Part shown: in pieces, positions 51,268 through 62,519 of the stretch
Position numbering within the stretch: position 1 is the first letter of the stretch
How the letters are laid out: each line of letters begins with the position of its first letter
Assembly: GCF_041146395.1 (NCBI RefSeq)
Contig: NC_090984.1
Coordinates: 82,781,114-82,845,113 of the forward strand
From: Eulemur rufifrons
Taxonomy: Eukaryota > Chordata > Mammalia > Primates > Lemuridae
DNA: 64,000 bases
Reading direction: 5' to 3'
Made by a program: the position numbers and the translations under genes
Notes under the pieces: model-generated
What the model was told of the DNA's origin: nothing
What the model saw: the letters and a program-made list of their open reading frames with translations, nothing else
Database searches by the model: none

Positions 51268-51740
51268 GTTTTCTGTTGCTGCTGTAACAAATTATTGCAA
51301 ACTTAGTGGCTTAAAACAATACAGATTTATTATATTATAGTTCAGTAGAGATCTCACTGGGCTAAAAGCAAAGTATCAACAGGGCTGCATTCTTTTCTGG
51401 AGGCTCTAGGTGGGAATTCATTTCCTTGCCTTTTACAGCTTCTAAAGGCCCCCTTCCTCCATCCCCAAAGCCAGCAGCATTGCATTTCTGTGTGTCTTTC
51501 TACCACAGACACTTCTTCTGACTCTGAACTCAGCCAGGAAAGGTTCTCTGATTTTTAAGAACCCCTGGGATAAGACTGGGCGCACCTGGATAAACTAGGC
51601 TGATCTCCCCATCACAAGGCCCTTAATTTAATCATATCTCACAAGTCTCTTTATTCAGGTAAAGTTATATATTAATATTTACAGGTTCCAAGGATTAGGA
51701 CATGGATATATTTCAAGGCTATTATTTTGCCTACTTTAAA
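51268..51740 (-). mobile_element. MaLR/ERVL-type solo LTR, diverged
   Basis: GTACTAGTTTTCTGTTGCTG, CTGTAACAAATTATTGCAAA, CTTAGTGGCTTAAAACAATA, CTTTTCTGGAGGCTCTAGGT and GGTTCCAAGGATTAGGACAT follow a common antisense LTR. Confidence 0.8.
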
Positions 51741-51799
51741 GTAAAAGAGATTAATTCTTTAGAAAGGTAGAAATGCTTCAGTGGTAGAGAGACGGCTAG

Positions 51800-52080
51800 C
51801 TAACATTCTATCAGATTAAGGAGGTTTAGGATTCTGAAGTGGATGAAGCTAATTTTTGTCTTGACTCTGCAGTTCTCATTTCTTAGGTCCAGGTACTGAA
51901 GGCTTTTGGTTTTCTTGGAGTACTTGGCATTGGATCGAGTGGACAGGTTGAAGTCCAATGGCCCCATTTTGGCCAGACTTTCTGGTACTCTAGGTGTGCT
52001 GCTTTTGGCATTTTTCCAACTCTGGAGTATTTGCCCACACAGTTCACAGGTTCTAAGGTCTTTGAATAGGACCAAAGAAA
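51800..52080 (-). pseudogene. Coding-like segment of unknown origin (possible exon or retrocopy fragment)
   Basis: On the minus strand an open frame of 91 codons (51800-52075) reads MVLFKDLRTCELCGQILQSW at its start, followed by PRVPESLAKMGPLDFNLSTR. Unlike the repeat-derived frames it has balanced, protein-like composition, with one CxxC (CELC). I do not recognise the family. No poly-T lies at the left end, as a full retrocopy would show, and I see no clear acceptor/donor pair. It sits directly beyond a MaLR LTR. It may be a fragment of an old retrocopy, a real exon of a minus-strand gene, or chance. Confidence 0.25.
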
Positions 52081-52329
52081 TGTGAGTTTTTTATTTTATG
52101 CTGTTATGTCTGCCTGTCATGTTATGTGTTATTTATTAGGCTTTAAAATGTAGAAATTGGAGGAAAAAATAACATAATATTTCAGAACTTCACTGTAGTG
52201 GTATTTATTATAGCTAATTTCCAGGTATGGTTTAATTTCCTCCATCCATTAGGTAGCTCATCCCCACAAAGTAAGAAACCACTTTGAAAACCTTCTTTGG
52301 AGTAGAATGTGGCTGGAAATTTTTGGTGG

Positions 52330-52545
52330 AGATTTTAAATTTTTCAGCTATTTTTGTAGCAAGTCCCATTTCGATCCACTTCTAGACACTACAGCATTGC
52401 AGATTTGTAGTCCAAACCTAGGGCTAGCAGGAGGGCAACAAACTACCCTGATTTGCTCAAGGTTGAGGGGTTTCCTGGGACACAGGACTTCCAGTACTGA
52501 AACTGGGAGAATCCCTGGCAAATCAGGATAGTTGATCACTCCAGG
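52330..52545. mobile_element. Old DNA-transposon-like fragment
   Basis: CAACAAACTACCCTGATTTG and the complementary-looking CAAATCAGGATAGTTGATCA form imperfect inverted ends around GGGACACAGGACTTCCAGTA. This is a layout I associate with a mammalian DNA-element family that I cannot name with certainty. Confidence 0.5.
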
Positions 52546-52721
52546 TATCTAACAAAATGACTCCAGTGGAAAGCAGCTATCATGCTGATAAATCGTTAAA
52601 ATACAAATTTTGATCAAACTAAACAATACAGATAAGCCCCAAGGTTTATGTTGACAATGGTGGTAAATCCATCTGTATCCATATATACATGTTTGTCCAA
52701 GCCAGCTTTAAAAAGCCAAAA

Positions 52722-52762
52722 AACAAACCAAACCAAAACAACAACAACAACAACAACAACAG
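52722..52762. repeat. (AAC)n microsatellite
   Basis: About eight to nine consecutive CAA units follow an AAACCAAACCAAAAC lead-in. Confidence 0.9.
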
Positions 52763-53359
52763 CACCCCTAAGATTCAGAACTGAGAAGAACCAGCTATAT
52801 TTACAAAATCTCAAGATACAGCCTGCCCTTTCAGTTCTCCACTGTTCCCAGCAGGCGCCTGCATGCTGCCTCTGATGATGGAAGCTTTAATAACTTTGTT
52901 ACTGAGGTGACCACAGGACCTGGCTGAATCCTTTTCAGCATGTCAGCATGTATGGAAGTTATAAAACCCAAGTTTGCCAATGCAGCACAGAACTTTCTTA
53001 GTTCCAATCTTGCCTTTTGTATAACAAAATTGAACTTTCCCCCTCTAAGAGATAGCGTAGACTGTTCAGGAAGAGATAAGTTTTAGGAAGACTATCTTGA
53101 ATGCCCAAGGGGAGGGGATTGGAGTGCACAGTGCCTTGGAGACCTGTTTGGCTCTAAGAACTTGGTGCTTCCTGACCTCCCAGTGGTACAGCATGAGCTA
53201 CTTACCCCCATGTCAAGTTGCTGCATCTGGGTAAAGAGGCTTGTTCACCCTTTCCTGCTGCTACTGTGGTACCCTGCCCCTTGTCATCCACAGCAAAGCC
53301 ACACTCAGGAACTAGGAATACTGAAGGTCTCAGGGCCTCATCCCTTACATTTCTGTGGC

Positions 53360-53388
53360 TTTTTTTTTTTTTTTTTTTTTTTTTTTTT
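53360..53388. repeat. T29 homopolymer
   Basis: A 29-base T run followed by GAGATTTTTATT. It looks like the tail of an antisense retroelement, but no Alu or L1 body follows, so either the body was truncated away or the tract arose by slippage. Confidence 0.9.
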
Positions 53389-53502
53389 GAGATTTTTATT
53401 CTCTAAATCATTGGGACTAAGCAAAGGGAGCTATAATTGTACTTGAAAGAGCAATAAATTAGCTTCCCCAGAATTAGCATTTGACTTTAGGGAGCTGGCA
53501 GG

Positions 53503-53624
53503 CTTCTTTTTCTTTTTCTTCTTCTTCTTCTTCTTCCTTCTTTCTCCCTCCTCCCTCCTCCCTGCTCCCTCCTCCCTCCTCCCTGCTCCCTCCTCCCTCC
53601 TCCTCCTCCTCCTCCTTCTTCTTC
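53503..53624. repeat. 122-bp polypyrimidine tract with 21-bp minisatellite
   Basis: Only two purines (G at 53564 and 53585) occur in 122 bases. The left part is (CTT)n. The middle is a 21-bp unit of CTCCCTCCTCC type ending in CCCTG, repeated about three times. The right part is (CCT)n then (CTT)n. The + strand frame over it is pure composition. Confidence 0.95.
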
Positions 53625-54047
53625 ATATATTTAATCGTTTCCTATCTTCCAAACTTCGCTAGTTGATAAATTCAAAGAATTTTCTTTCAAGTCTATTTTT
53701 TCCCCCAAAAAAGATTTAGCACTATCAGTTATTGAGGTAGGCTCTAGCTTTCTGATGAGGATAGGTCCCAGACAGAATTGTGAATTCTTTTGATTTTCTC
53801 CTCATTCTCTTTTTGGGTTCCTTCCTTCTAGGATTTTCAATCCTAGTTGCATTTTGCTAAGACTAACTTCATTTCAGCTTCAAATCTCTGCTGGTTTTTG
53901 TGAATCAACAAGTTGCAGAAGAAATGAAAACAGATCAAATCCTTATGCTATAATTTAAACTCAGATTCTTCTATTCTTTTCCAAAGAGAAATTATAGAGT
54001 AAATGTAAATAAGAGATCAAAATGACTACTTTTTGAAGTTTTCCTTT
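53625..54047. other. Unique sequence
   Basis: Nothing is recognised here. Confidence 0.4.
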
Positions 54048-54190
54048 TGGGGTGATTGAAATGTCCTGGAACCAGACAGAGGTGATAGTTGCATGACATT
54101 GTGAACGTACTAAATTCCATTAAATTGTACACTTTAAAATGGTTAATGCTTAATTTTATATGTGGATTTTACCTCAATTAAAAAACAAAA
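54048..54190 (+). mobile_element. L1M 3' terminus
   Basis: GGGGTGATTGAAATGTCCTG, GATAGTTGCATGACATTGTG, CACTTTAAAATGGTTAATGC and TGGATTTTACCTCAATTAAA are a standard L1M 3' end. Confidence 0.88.
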
Positions 54191-55484
54191 TGATGTTTGA
54201 ACTTCAATAGCAAAAGAAAAAAGACTGCCTCTCCCTACCTTCAATTTCTGGAACAAGTCTACATCCCTTTAAATACATTCATGTTAAATTTCTAGACCAA
54301 ATTGTTATTCTATTCTGTTCCATTACTGGGAGAAGATATCTGGATTAAAAGTGTCTGCAAGACAGAACTAATGAGGAAACTCTCAAAAGGGTGAAAGAGG
54401 AACATCTCTGAGAGTTAAGACATTAGTCGTTCATTCTTAAGACGTGTAGTTTCTGTTACTAGATTATAAACTGGCCTATAGTCTGCAAAGTTGATCACAA
54501 TAAAAATCTGTTTTTTAAGTTAAAAAATTTGAAACATTGGACTTTCTTCCACCTATCAGGGGATAGAAATCATATCAGCTAGGTTGGAAAGTTTTTTAAT
54601 AGCCTATAGTAACAGACTGCAATTGGTAATGATAAAAGAGAAAGATTCCAGATGTGATAACTTTAATGAAACGTGAGCAAGGTAACAAATGTCATATATA
54701 GAAATGTTATTATTAAAATATCTCCCTAAGATATCCCAAAAGGCCATTACCTGGCAGGGACTTGTTTCAAGGGATGACTGCGTGGGGGTTCACAAACAAT
54801 CCCTTGTTTAATTATGAAACTTAGGGCTTTAAATTTCTTCTAGATTTAGAGGCAACCATTTTAACCTTTCCACAGAAATGTAACTAGGCAACCAGTATAG
54901 CACTTAACCAGTGCATAGCATCCAAACTTCATAGCTATTACATCATTTTAAAAAAATAGTATTTAAATCTCTTTTAGCTTTGGCATATGCTGCCATGTAA
55001 CCTTTAATTTCTTAGAAAATATCATGCAAATCCTCAGCTGTAAAATGGTATGGTTCCTAGAAGCCCAGCATCCTCTGATTTTAATAAGGAAGTGTGCTTA
55101 TAAGAACAGTAATAGTCTTGAAAGTTATCCACATGCACTGTGTTTTATAATTGGGAATTAAGAAGGTAGGTTTCATTTTTGGAGTATGAATTTGTAAGAG
55201 TTTAAAACCATATTCTCAGCAGGTGGTAATGCACATTCCTTGTAATGCAATTCATGGGACATATACATTTGGGGTGATAGAAATATCTTGGAACCAGATA
55301 GAGGTGATAGTTGCACAGAGATGAAAACTAGATTCTATTTCAGTGAAGTTGATTTTACTTTGCTGGTTAGATGGTAACTGGAACTATCTAGATTGATCAA
55401 CAAGCAAGAATTTATTGAAAGCTTTTTATGTGCTAGATACTATACTAGATATATGCTATGCTCATTTTCTATGATAACCATGCT
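54191..55484. other. AT-rich sequence with an orphan L1 scrap
   Basis: 55268-55312 repeats the motif GATAGAGGTGATAGTTGCA of the preceding L1 end and then stops abruptly. No other repeat is recognised. Confidence 0.45.
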
Positions 55485-55680
55485 TGTAATTTTTTTAACT
55501 AGTTTTTTTTTATTATGAAAGGAATATATGTTATGTAAAGAACTTAAAAAGTAGTAGAGACAGGCATAAATGAAAAATAAAAGTTTCTTTCCCACCAAAT
55601 TCTAGCTTCACTCGCTGGAGGTAACCACTGTTGATAGTTTCTTGGTATCTTCCAGAAATTTTCCATCTCCCAGTTAGTTA
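55485..55680 (-). mobile_element. Old L1M-type fragment, antisense
   Basis: TTATTATGAAAGGAATATAT, CTGGAGGTAACCACTGTTGA and GGTATCTTCCAGAAATTTTC match the antisense 3' L1M motif also seen at 63350. Confidence 0.65.
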
Positions 55681-55979
55681 ATCTGTATTGAAAAGGTGAG
55701 TGTGGTAAGTGCCATTGAACCATCTGTTCATAAGCGTCTTTTCCGAGCTAAGTTTTGAATTTTGGGACACTATTTGATGCTTCTTTTTGAAATGTGCCTT
55801 TTAAAACTGAGGGAGTGGAAATGTCAGAACAAAAGTGATGCTTATAGAGAGGGCTGGTGGTAGCGAGAACTACAACTGAAGAATGTTAATGTGTAATTTT
55901 AGCCTCCTAACATTTATATAGCGAACTTGAGCAATAAACCTTAATGCAGTTCTGTGATGATTTTCAAAGTCATCTGGAG

Positions 55980-56130
55980 TACGTTATCTCCTTTTATCCT
56001 TCTGATGACCCTGTGATGCAGGCATTGTATACAAAGGAGGAAGCTATGTCTCCCAGAGGTTAAGTAACTGGCCCATGGTCATACAGCTGACCAGTGACAG
56101 GATCAGGACTAAAATCGAGTCTTTTCTGGA
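55980..56130 (-). mobile_element. MIR SINE
   Basis: ATGACCCTGTGATGCAGGCA, CAGAGGTTAAGTAACTGGCC and GGTCATACAGCTGACCAGTG match antisense MIR. Confidence 0.82.
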
Positions 56131-56199
56131 GTTTTAGTCTTCAGCCAGACCAAATGGGTAACTGAAGAAGGGGCAGGCACAGGCACACCTCTGTGGCTG

Positions 56200-56812
56200 C
56201 TCCAGCCAATGGCTGTGAAGTGACGGGGATGGGAGCGGTGGGGAGATCACGCAGGTGTTCTGATTGTGCCCTTTGGGCAAGTTATTGAAGGCTGTACGTT
56301 CAAACTCCTCACGGTTTCCTCAGTAGCTATTCTATTCTTATTTTGTTTGCTTGGTTGGTTAATCTTGGCCACAGGGCTGGAAACTTGACCCAAGCTGAGG
56401 AAGCCATAGTATTTCATCCCCAGACCACAGGGGTTGGTTCAGAGGGTGGGCTTGCAACCAGCAGGAGCCAGTGGGTTCTTCCTCTGGAATTTTCCAACTC
56501 AAGTTGAGGAAGGAGAGGTCCCATTCCCTTCTGGTTTCAAGGCAGTAAGAATCACGTGAGGCCATGCTTCAGTCTGCTGAGAGAATGAAGTCCAATGGAC
56601 AGAAGAGAAGGAAATAGAGAGAGGGGGCGGGAGAGAGGGAAGGAGGCAGGGAGAGAGGGAGAGAGCCTTTCTCTCTCTCCTCCTTTAGGAGAGCGCCTAA
56701 TAACAGTTGGAGTCCACAAATCCAGTTGTTATGAGCCAATACATTTCCATTTTTTTGCCTAAGCTACTATCAAGTTGCTACTGTCAATAAAAAAGAGTCT
56801 TGGTTGATACTC
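56200..56812 (+). mobile_element. LTR-like repeat, diverged, with a GA-rich tract
   Basis: The end GAGCCAATACATTTCCATTT, TTTTGCCTAAGCTACTATCA and AAGAGTCTTGGTTGATAC resembles the 3' end of a common LTR-like family. The body includes a purine tract, GAGAGAGGGGGCGGGAGAGA, at about 56617. Left boundary and family are uncertain. Confidence 0.5.
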
Positions 56813-56814
56813 CA

Positions 56815-56915
56815 GGCCTTAGTTTCCACATCTGTAAAATAGGGGTTGTAATATTTGCCCTGACTATGTCTGAACTGCTGTAAGCATCAGTTGAGATAAT
56901 GAATAAGAAAGCATT
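56815..56915 (+). mobile_element. MIR SINE, 3' part
   Basis: TTAGTTTCCACATCTGTAAA, ATAGGGGTTGTAATATTTGC and GTTGAGATAATGAATAAGAA match MIR. Confidence 0.75.
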
Positions 56916-58159
56916 TTGTATTATAAATTATAAAATAGGGCACAAATGTAACATGGTATTATTCATATGTCACATTGAGTTAGAAAAAGTTGAAAGAATG
57001 AAATTACCACTCCCCTGGAAAATAAGAAGTGAGAGCTAAGAGCCATCTGATGTTATGCAGAATTAAATGAAAGCTGCCAGAGTTCCCGAGATTTCCTTTC
57101 AAATACTCTAAAGTTTTGATAGATATCCGTGATGAATACAAGGATAGCTCTTACCTTGCTATTAATAGCTCAGGATAATTCAATGGATTTCTCTTTTCTA
57201 AACTCTACCCTATTCTATAACAAATACATGCACATACAGTAACACAAACCAAACAAAAAAAAATTAAGTATCATATTAACATTTTAGCATTTTAGTGTTT
57301 TCACTTAATAAAGCTTTACAGATTCATGCTAAATAACATTTTGGCTTCATCAGAGAAAAATCACTGAAGAAAATGAACCTTAAAGTAGCTGTTCTAGTTA
57401 TACTTCATTTGGGAATGATACAGTTGAGGTGATTCTAGGGGTAGGAGGTTAGTTGTTTGCGGCTTAGATAGGATCAAAATCCATCTTTTCCTTAATGGAC
57501 ATATATCCTTGATATTAGCTCTAAGTAATCAAAATATGCTTGAGATTATAATTTATTCATGACACAAGAAGCATGACTTTACTTTTATAGCATTTTTCAC
57601 TATATATGATAATACCTCTCAATGAGGGAAAACAGATGGTGTCTCTCTGAAATCTTTGATTTGCCATTTATGCAGTTTTTATTGTAGCAAACATCTTTCT
57701 TTATATTTGATAATTAGAAACCCCAAAAGTGGCTTAAAGCTTCAATATAGGTAGAATACCATATGCAAAATGGCTGAAGGCACCATGGAAATATGATTTA
57801 CAAGCATGAAGAAGCATGATATATCAACCTGAAAATGATTTGCATTTCTCACATTTTAAAGTCTGTGAAATGTATCTACCACCTTCAGTGTTCTCATAAG
57901 TGCGTGTGAATATGCCTTCGTCTTACACAAGTGCTAGTGCATATTGGTGTGAGGTTGAATCCATGCTGTTTGACCACTTCCCCCAACACCTCAACTAGCC
58001 GTTGTTTATCTTTGCCTGGGCTTGGCGTCAACTCCATGAATGTCAGTGTTTCATATAAACAAGGACGTGGAATAAGTTCGTATTCTGATTAAGGTATTCT
58101 CTTAGTTCTCAGAAAATGTCAGCTGTATTGGAAACAATTGGCATCCTCAAACTGGTTAA
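56916..58159. other. AT-rich unique sequence
   Basis: No gene or repeat is recognised. Confidence 0.45.
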
Positions 58160-58600
58160 TTTCATGAGTGCATAATAAAAAGAACGCTTCCACAGATATG
58201 GGCAGAGTATACGGAAACTGCCAAAGACAGTGTAGTTCTCCAGGGATCCTTTACCATCCTTGGACCTGAGGGATGAGGCAGTGAGGAGAGGACCTCCTGA
58301 ATTGAGCTGTGGCCTCCAGGAAAGGGTATAGCTAGATTATGACAGCCCTGCAGATGGCCAGGCCAGGAAACAGATACCCTGAGTGGATGTCCCTCTCTCT
58401 CTAATTTCTTGCTCATGCTCCCCATTGCTCAAACCCAACTGGAAGGCAAACAGCCAGGAAGCCTGCTACTGAGTCCATATAGTTAAATCTCTGGGGGCCT
58501 AGAGCCATGTAGAACAGGATGGCAAATGGATTTGGAGGGGGAAATGGAAGCTATCCAGCACCGTTAACCTTCATTATGAAAGTATTTCATTAAAGAAATG
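58160..58600. mobile_element. Unclassified old repeat, LTR-like
   Basis: CTCATGCTCCCCATTGCTCA, CCCAACTGGAAGGCAAACAG and GGAGGGGGAAATGGAAGCTA then TCCAGCA resemble a common mammalian interspersed repeat whose name I cannot fix. The minus-strand frame 58162-58425 falls in it. Confidence 0.45.
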
Positions 58601-59282
58601 CAGTATTTCCTCCACCCTCCAAAATATAGCTATCTTACAAAAAAATTGTTTAACCAACTTTCAAATTTTCATTAATTTTACTTAGTCAAGGTCATAGCCC
58701 ATGTTCAAATGGACCCAAATACAATGGTAGCATTTGGACAGAGTTCAGTTGTTTGTGTGGTGAAAGATGATCTGGACGAGGTCCACAGAGCGAGGAACCC
58801 ATCCTCATGCTTGCCCTTTTTAGAGATGGGGTGGCAACCTTGACTTGGAGTTCAAGTTTGCTGCAAAGAGTAGCCGGACGCAGAGCAACTTCAGATAGCC
58901 CACGTTCTTGGGCCTCCCATGATCAAAGTAGTGACTGTTATCCCAAAGAAGTGCAATGCCTGGCTAGTGGATTGAGTGGCCAATTTTTGGTTTTGTGCAG
59001 CTTGCTTTTAATATCAGGTGAATCATTTTCATTCCTTTGACCAGGGACCAGGATTACTTGCCTTGATCTAATCTAGATTAACCACTCAGATCCACTGAAA
59101 ATGAATAAAGCAACTGAATCGGATAAATCCCCATAATTGGAGAAGTAATTTGTGGAAGCACAAAATGATAAGCAAAAGAAAGTAAATGTGCAATACTACC
59201 CTAAAGTTTAAGCCTCTCCTGTGGACAAGAAAATTCCCTGACTTGGGAAATGCTGGGAAGGGTTGGGTCTGTAATAGGAGCA
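58601..59282. other. Unique sequence
   Basis: The open frame 58807-59040 on the + strand has no recognised domain. No repeat is recognised. Confidence 0.4.
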
Positions 59283-59480
59283 GTGAGAGGCAGCATGGTG
59301 CAGAGAAAAAAGCATGGACTTTGGGGTTATGACTAAGAGATCTCAGCATAATACTGACTGTAAGCACCTTGGCATATTACTGAACTTTTTCAACCTCAAG
59401 TTTTCTCATGTATAAAATGATAATAATTTGACTTGCTACAAAATTAATTGAAATTGTATATGCAAAATGAAGGCAGTGTT
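59283..59480 (+). mobile_element. MIR SINE
   Basis: CAGCATGGTGCAGAGAAAAA, GCATGGACTTTGGGGTTATG, CTCAAGTTTTCTCATGTATA and AAATGATAATAATTTGACTT follow MIR. Confidence 0.72.
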
Positions 59481-59519
59481 TTCCTAACAGTAGTCATGCA
59501 AATACTTTTTTTTAGGATA

Positions 59520-59945
59520 TATACACTTTTTAAAAACGGCTATATTGAAGTATGATTGACACACAAAAAACTGCACATATTTATTGTATGTGATTTGATG
59601 AGTTTGGATATATTCACTTTTAGAAACACTATTTCTTGACAGCTTTATTGAGGTATAATTGGCATACAGTAAATGATACCAAGTATATGATTTGATGAAT
59701 TTTGACTGAATACACCATGAAAACCCTCACCACAATCAGTATCCATCCAGATGTTTCCTCATGCCCCATGTTAATCTTTCCCTCTCATCCCCATCCCAGC
59801 ATAATTACACTGAGATACATCCATGTTGTATCTGTCAACAATTAATTCTTTTTGTTGTGGAGTAGTATTATATTGGTGTACCACAATATGTTCATTTGCT
59901 CACCTATTGGTGGACATTACTCAAATATATCTTAATTCCTTTTCC
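59520..59945 (-). mobile_element. L1M 3' end, antisense
   Basis: GACAGCTTTATTGAGGTATA, GACTGAATACACCATGAAAA, GTTTCCTCATGCCCCATGTT and GGAGTAGTATTATATTGGTG match antisense L1M. A second, partly redundant start (AACGGCTATATTGAAGTATG) precedes it at 59536. Confidence 0.85.
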
Positions 59946-60169
59946 CTTCTTCTTTCCTCATGAACAGTATAAGAAAGAATTCTTACAATTCTGTGTTACC
60001 ACAGCTGACATATCCATTAACAACCTCCAGGAGTAGTACAGTTTATGAGAATTGGGTATAAATGTAGATATAAAAGTAATTGTATTTATTAATCTATGAT
60101 TTAGCTTGAGTTCACAGCTGCTGTTTGGGTCCTTCTGTTTCCTAGGCTTTTGTTTCTTACCACAAATAA

Positions 60170-60625
60170 GCAACCTGGAGGAAACCACCCAACATTTGTT
60201 GTCCATCACCAGATGAGTGGATAAACAAAATTGTGGTATATCCACATGATGGATTATTCAGCCATAAAAAGGAACAAAGTACTGTTACATGCTACAACAT
60301 GGATGAACTCTGAAAACATACTGAGTGAAAGAAACCAGATACAACAGGCCACATATTATGTGTTTCCATTTACTGAAATGTCTAGAATAGGCAAATCCAT
60401 AGAAACAGAAAGTAGATCAGTGGTTTCAGGGGCTAAGGGGAGGGAGGAAGGGGAAAGGAAAGGTGACTGCTAGTGGATAAAGTTCTTCTTTTTGAGGTGA
60501 TGAAAATGTTTTGAAATTTGATAGTGAGGATGGATGCATAACTGAATATACTAAAAATCACTGAATTGTATACCTTGAAAGAGTGAACTTTATGCTATTT
60601 CGTTATATCTCAATGAAGTTGTTAT
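60170..60625 (+). mobile_element. L1M 3' end, sense
   Basis: CCAGATGAGTGGATAAACAA, GGATTATTCAGCCATAAAAA, CTACAACATGGATGAACTCT, GTAGATCAGTGGTTTCAGGG and CTGAATTGTATACCTTGAAA are a well-kept L1M 3' region. With 59520-59945 it forms an inverted pair. The frame 60231-60473 is L1 text. Confidence 0.9.
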
Positions 60626-61854
60626 TTTGTAAAATCAATCTGAAAAATTGTGCTTGGGGAAAAAAACATTCAAGAGTAGCAATTACTTTAATTTCTCTTT
60701 TTTTGTTTGCTACAGGGAAAATTTAAAGCTCTTTACCTCGTTGATTATGCTGGACCTGTATTTCCAGGTCTTGAGCACAAAGTGGAATTTTCCAGCATTA
60801 GGAAGTAAAAATATGATAGCTGCAAATAAATTGCAAGTTATATTTGCAGATATGAGGTAGTTCAATATTATATTGTTTTGGTTTATTTGAGATGATAAAG
60901 TCTCTGTATTTACTTTGACTTTTTTGTATTTTCCTTTCCTTTTAAAAATAGCATGCATTCAGATTGTCTAATCACTCTTTCCTCTAGCCTTACTTGGTTA
61001 ACTAGATACAGGATATCCTGTCAGTAAAGCATCTTAGCTAAATCCGATTATCTGACAAACTCCTAACAGCAGTAGATAGAAGAGTGAGTAAAATAGAAGT
61101 TGAAATACTCAAAATAATCCTTGGAAAGGAAAATAATCCTTGGTTGCAGGCAGCTGTGGGGGATGGGAATAAGGACAGACTTCCTCCCTTTCTAATTGTC
61201 TTCCTTCACCTGGTGAAACACCGCCTTATTTAGAATGCTTTCAGCTGCTCTACTGCTGTGGATCAAGACCAACAATGTAATATCTGGAAATAGAACTCCA
61301 CCTGGTCTGCTCCCAGTAAATCTGTGTTTCCTGGGTTCACATGCTTTGTAGTTGAGAAAAGGCATTTTTTCCCCTACTCTCAAAAATCTTACTAGCCAAG
61401 GTTTGAGTTTTGGTGTCATTTATTTTAAATCTTAAGGTGAATGAAAGGTATCACTACCCATGGTAAAAGTAAAACCAATATAACTCTACTCAGAAATGTT
61501 ACCTTTGCTTTTTGCTGTAACATGGCAAGTTTTCCCAAGGTGACTTGAAAACTTTTATGTTGGAGTGTGTGTTTAGCTTGTTTTCTGTTATATTCTCTCT
61601 GGCTTCTGGTGTACTACAAGAAATTGCCTAATTTTCCATTTTACCCTGGCACTGGAAGAACACGGCTCCCAGGGATGTTCATTCCTTTGAGTATTACTCT
61701 AGATACATTCATTCACTTATGTATTAAGTATCTACAACATAAAGTATACCTGGAAAACGGCAAGTGGCTTCTCCAATAAGAGGATGAGCTTTGTAGGGGA
61801 AGAAAAATGAGTTTTCTTCAACATTCATAGGTTCTGAGTCAGAATGGACCCCTG
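60626..61854. other. Unique sequence
   Basis: No gene or repeat is recognised. Confidence 0.45.
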
Positions 61855-62355
61855 TAACAAAAGACAAATTAACAAGAGAAAAGCAAACAGAAGTTTATTA
61901 ATGTATATTTCATATATACATGGGGGACACCCAGGGAACAAGTAGTTTTCAGAGAAATGGCTTCGAATTCCAGCTTATGGAGCACCTCAACAAAGAACAG
62001 TAAATCTTTAGAGAAGTGAGAGGTCAATGAAAAGGACTTTGAGTCTCTAGAGGCAGCAACTTGGGGGAAGGCAAATAAATGGTAGATAAAGGCCAGTTAG
62101 TAAAAGGTGCTGATATAGATTCATCTGGCACCATCTCCAGACCATTAAGTGGCTAAAGTTGTGATCAGTGGTTAACTTTTCTGCTACCTGGTAGAGGTGG
62201 AGGAAGGTGGGAGGTAGGATACCTTTTGTCTTTGTAAATCCATGTCCTGCTTTTAGGCTAATGGAGGGAGGGCAGAGAGCTTTCCTGCATCTGCCTCTTC
62301 TTAATAGCCTTCAGCTCAACAGTCCTTTATATTCTGGTCTCCCACAGTTTCGCAG
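61855..62355 (-). mobile_element. LTR-like repeat, diverged
   Basis: ACAAGAGAAAAGCAAACAGA, AGTTTATTAATGTATATTTC, ATGGGGGACACCCAGGGAAC and the ending TATATTCTGGTCTCCCACAG resemble an antisense retroviral LTR with its polyadenylation region near 61895. The family is not determined. Confidence 0.55.
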
Positions 62356-62519
62356 GCATGAACCAACATACACCTAAATTCTTGGTGTGTATATGTGTAT
62401 AACATACCACACATCAAAAGAGTACATACATGTACACACATACATATTAAAAGACTATTAATAAATGCACATACATTCTCCGTCTTTTAAGTATCACCTT
62501 TCAAAATTCCTGTATCCCT

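Noticed and set aside
53162..53666. Frames with poly-Phe and poly-Ser/Pro
   Set aside because: They are direct translations of the T29 tract and the CTT/CCT minisatellite.
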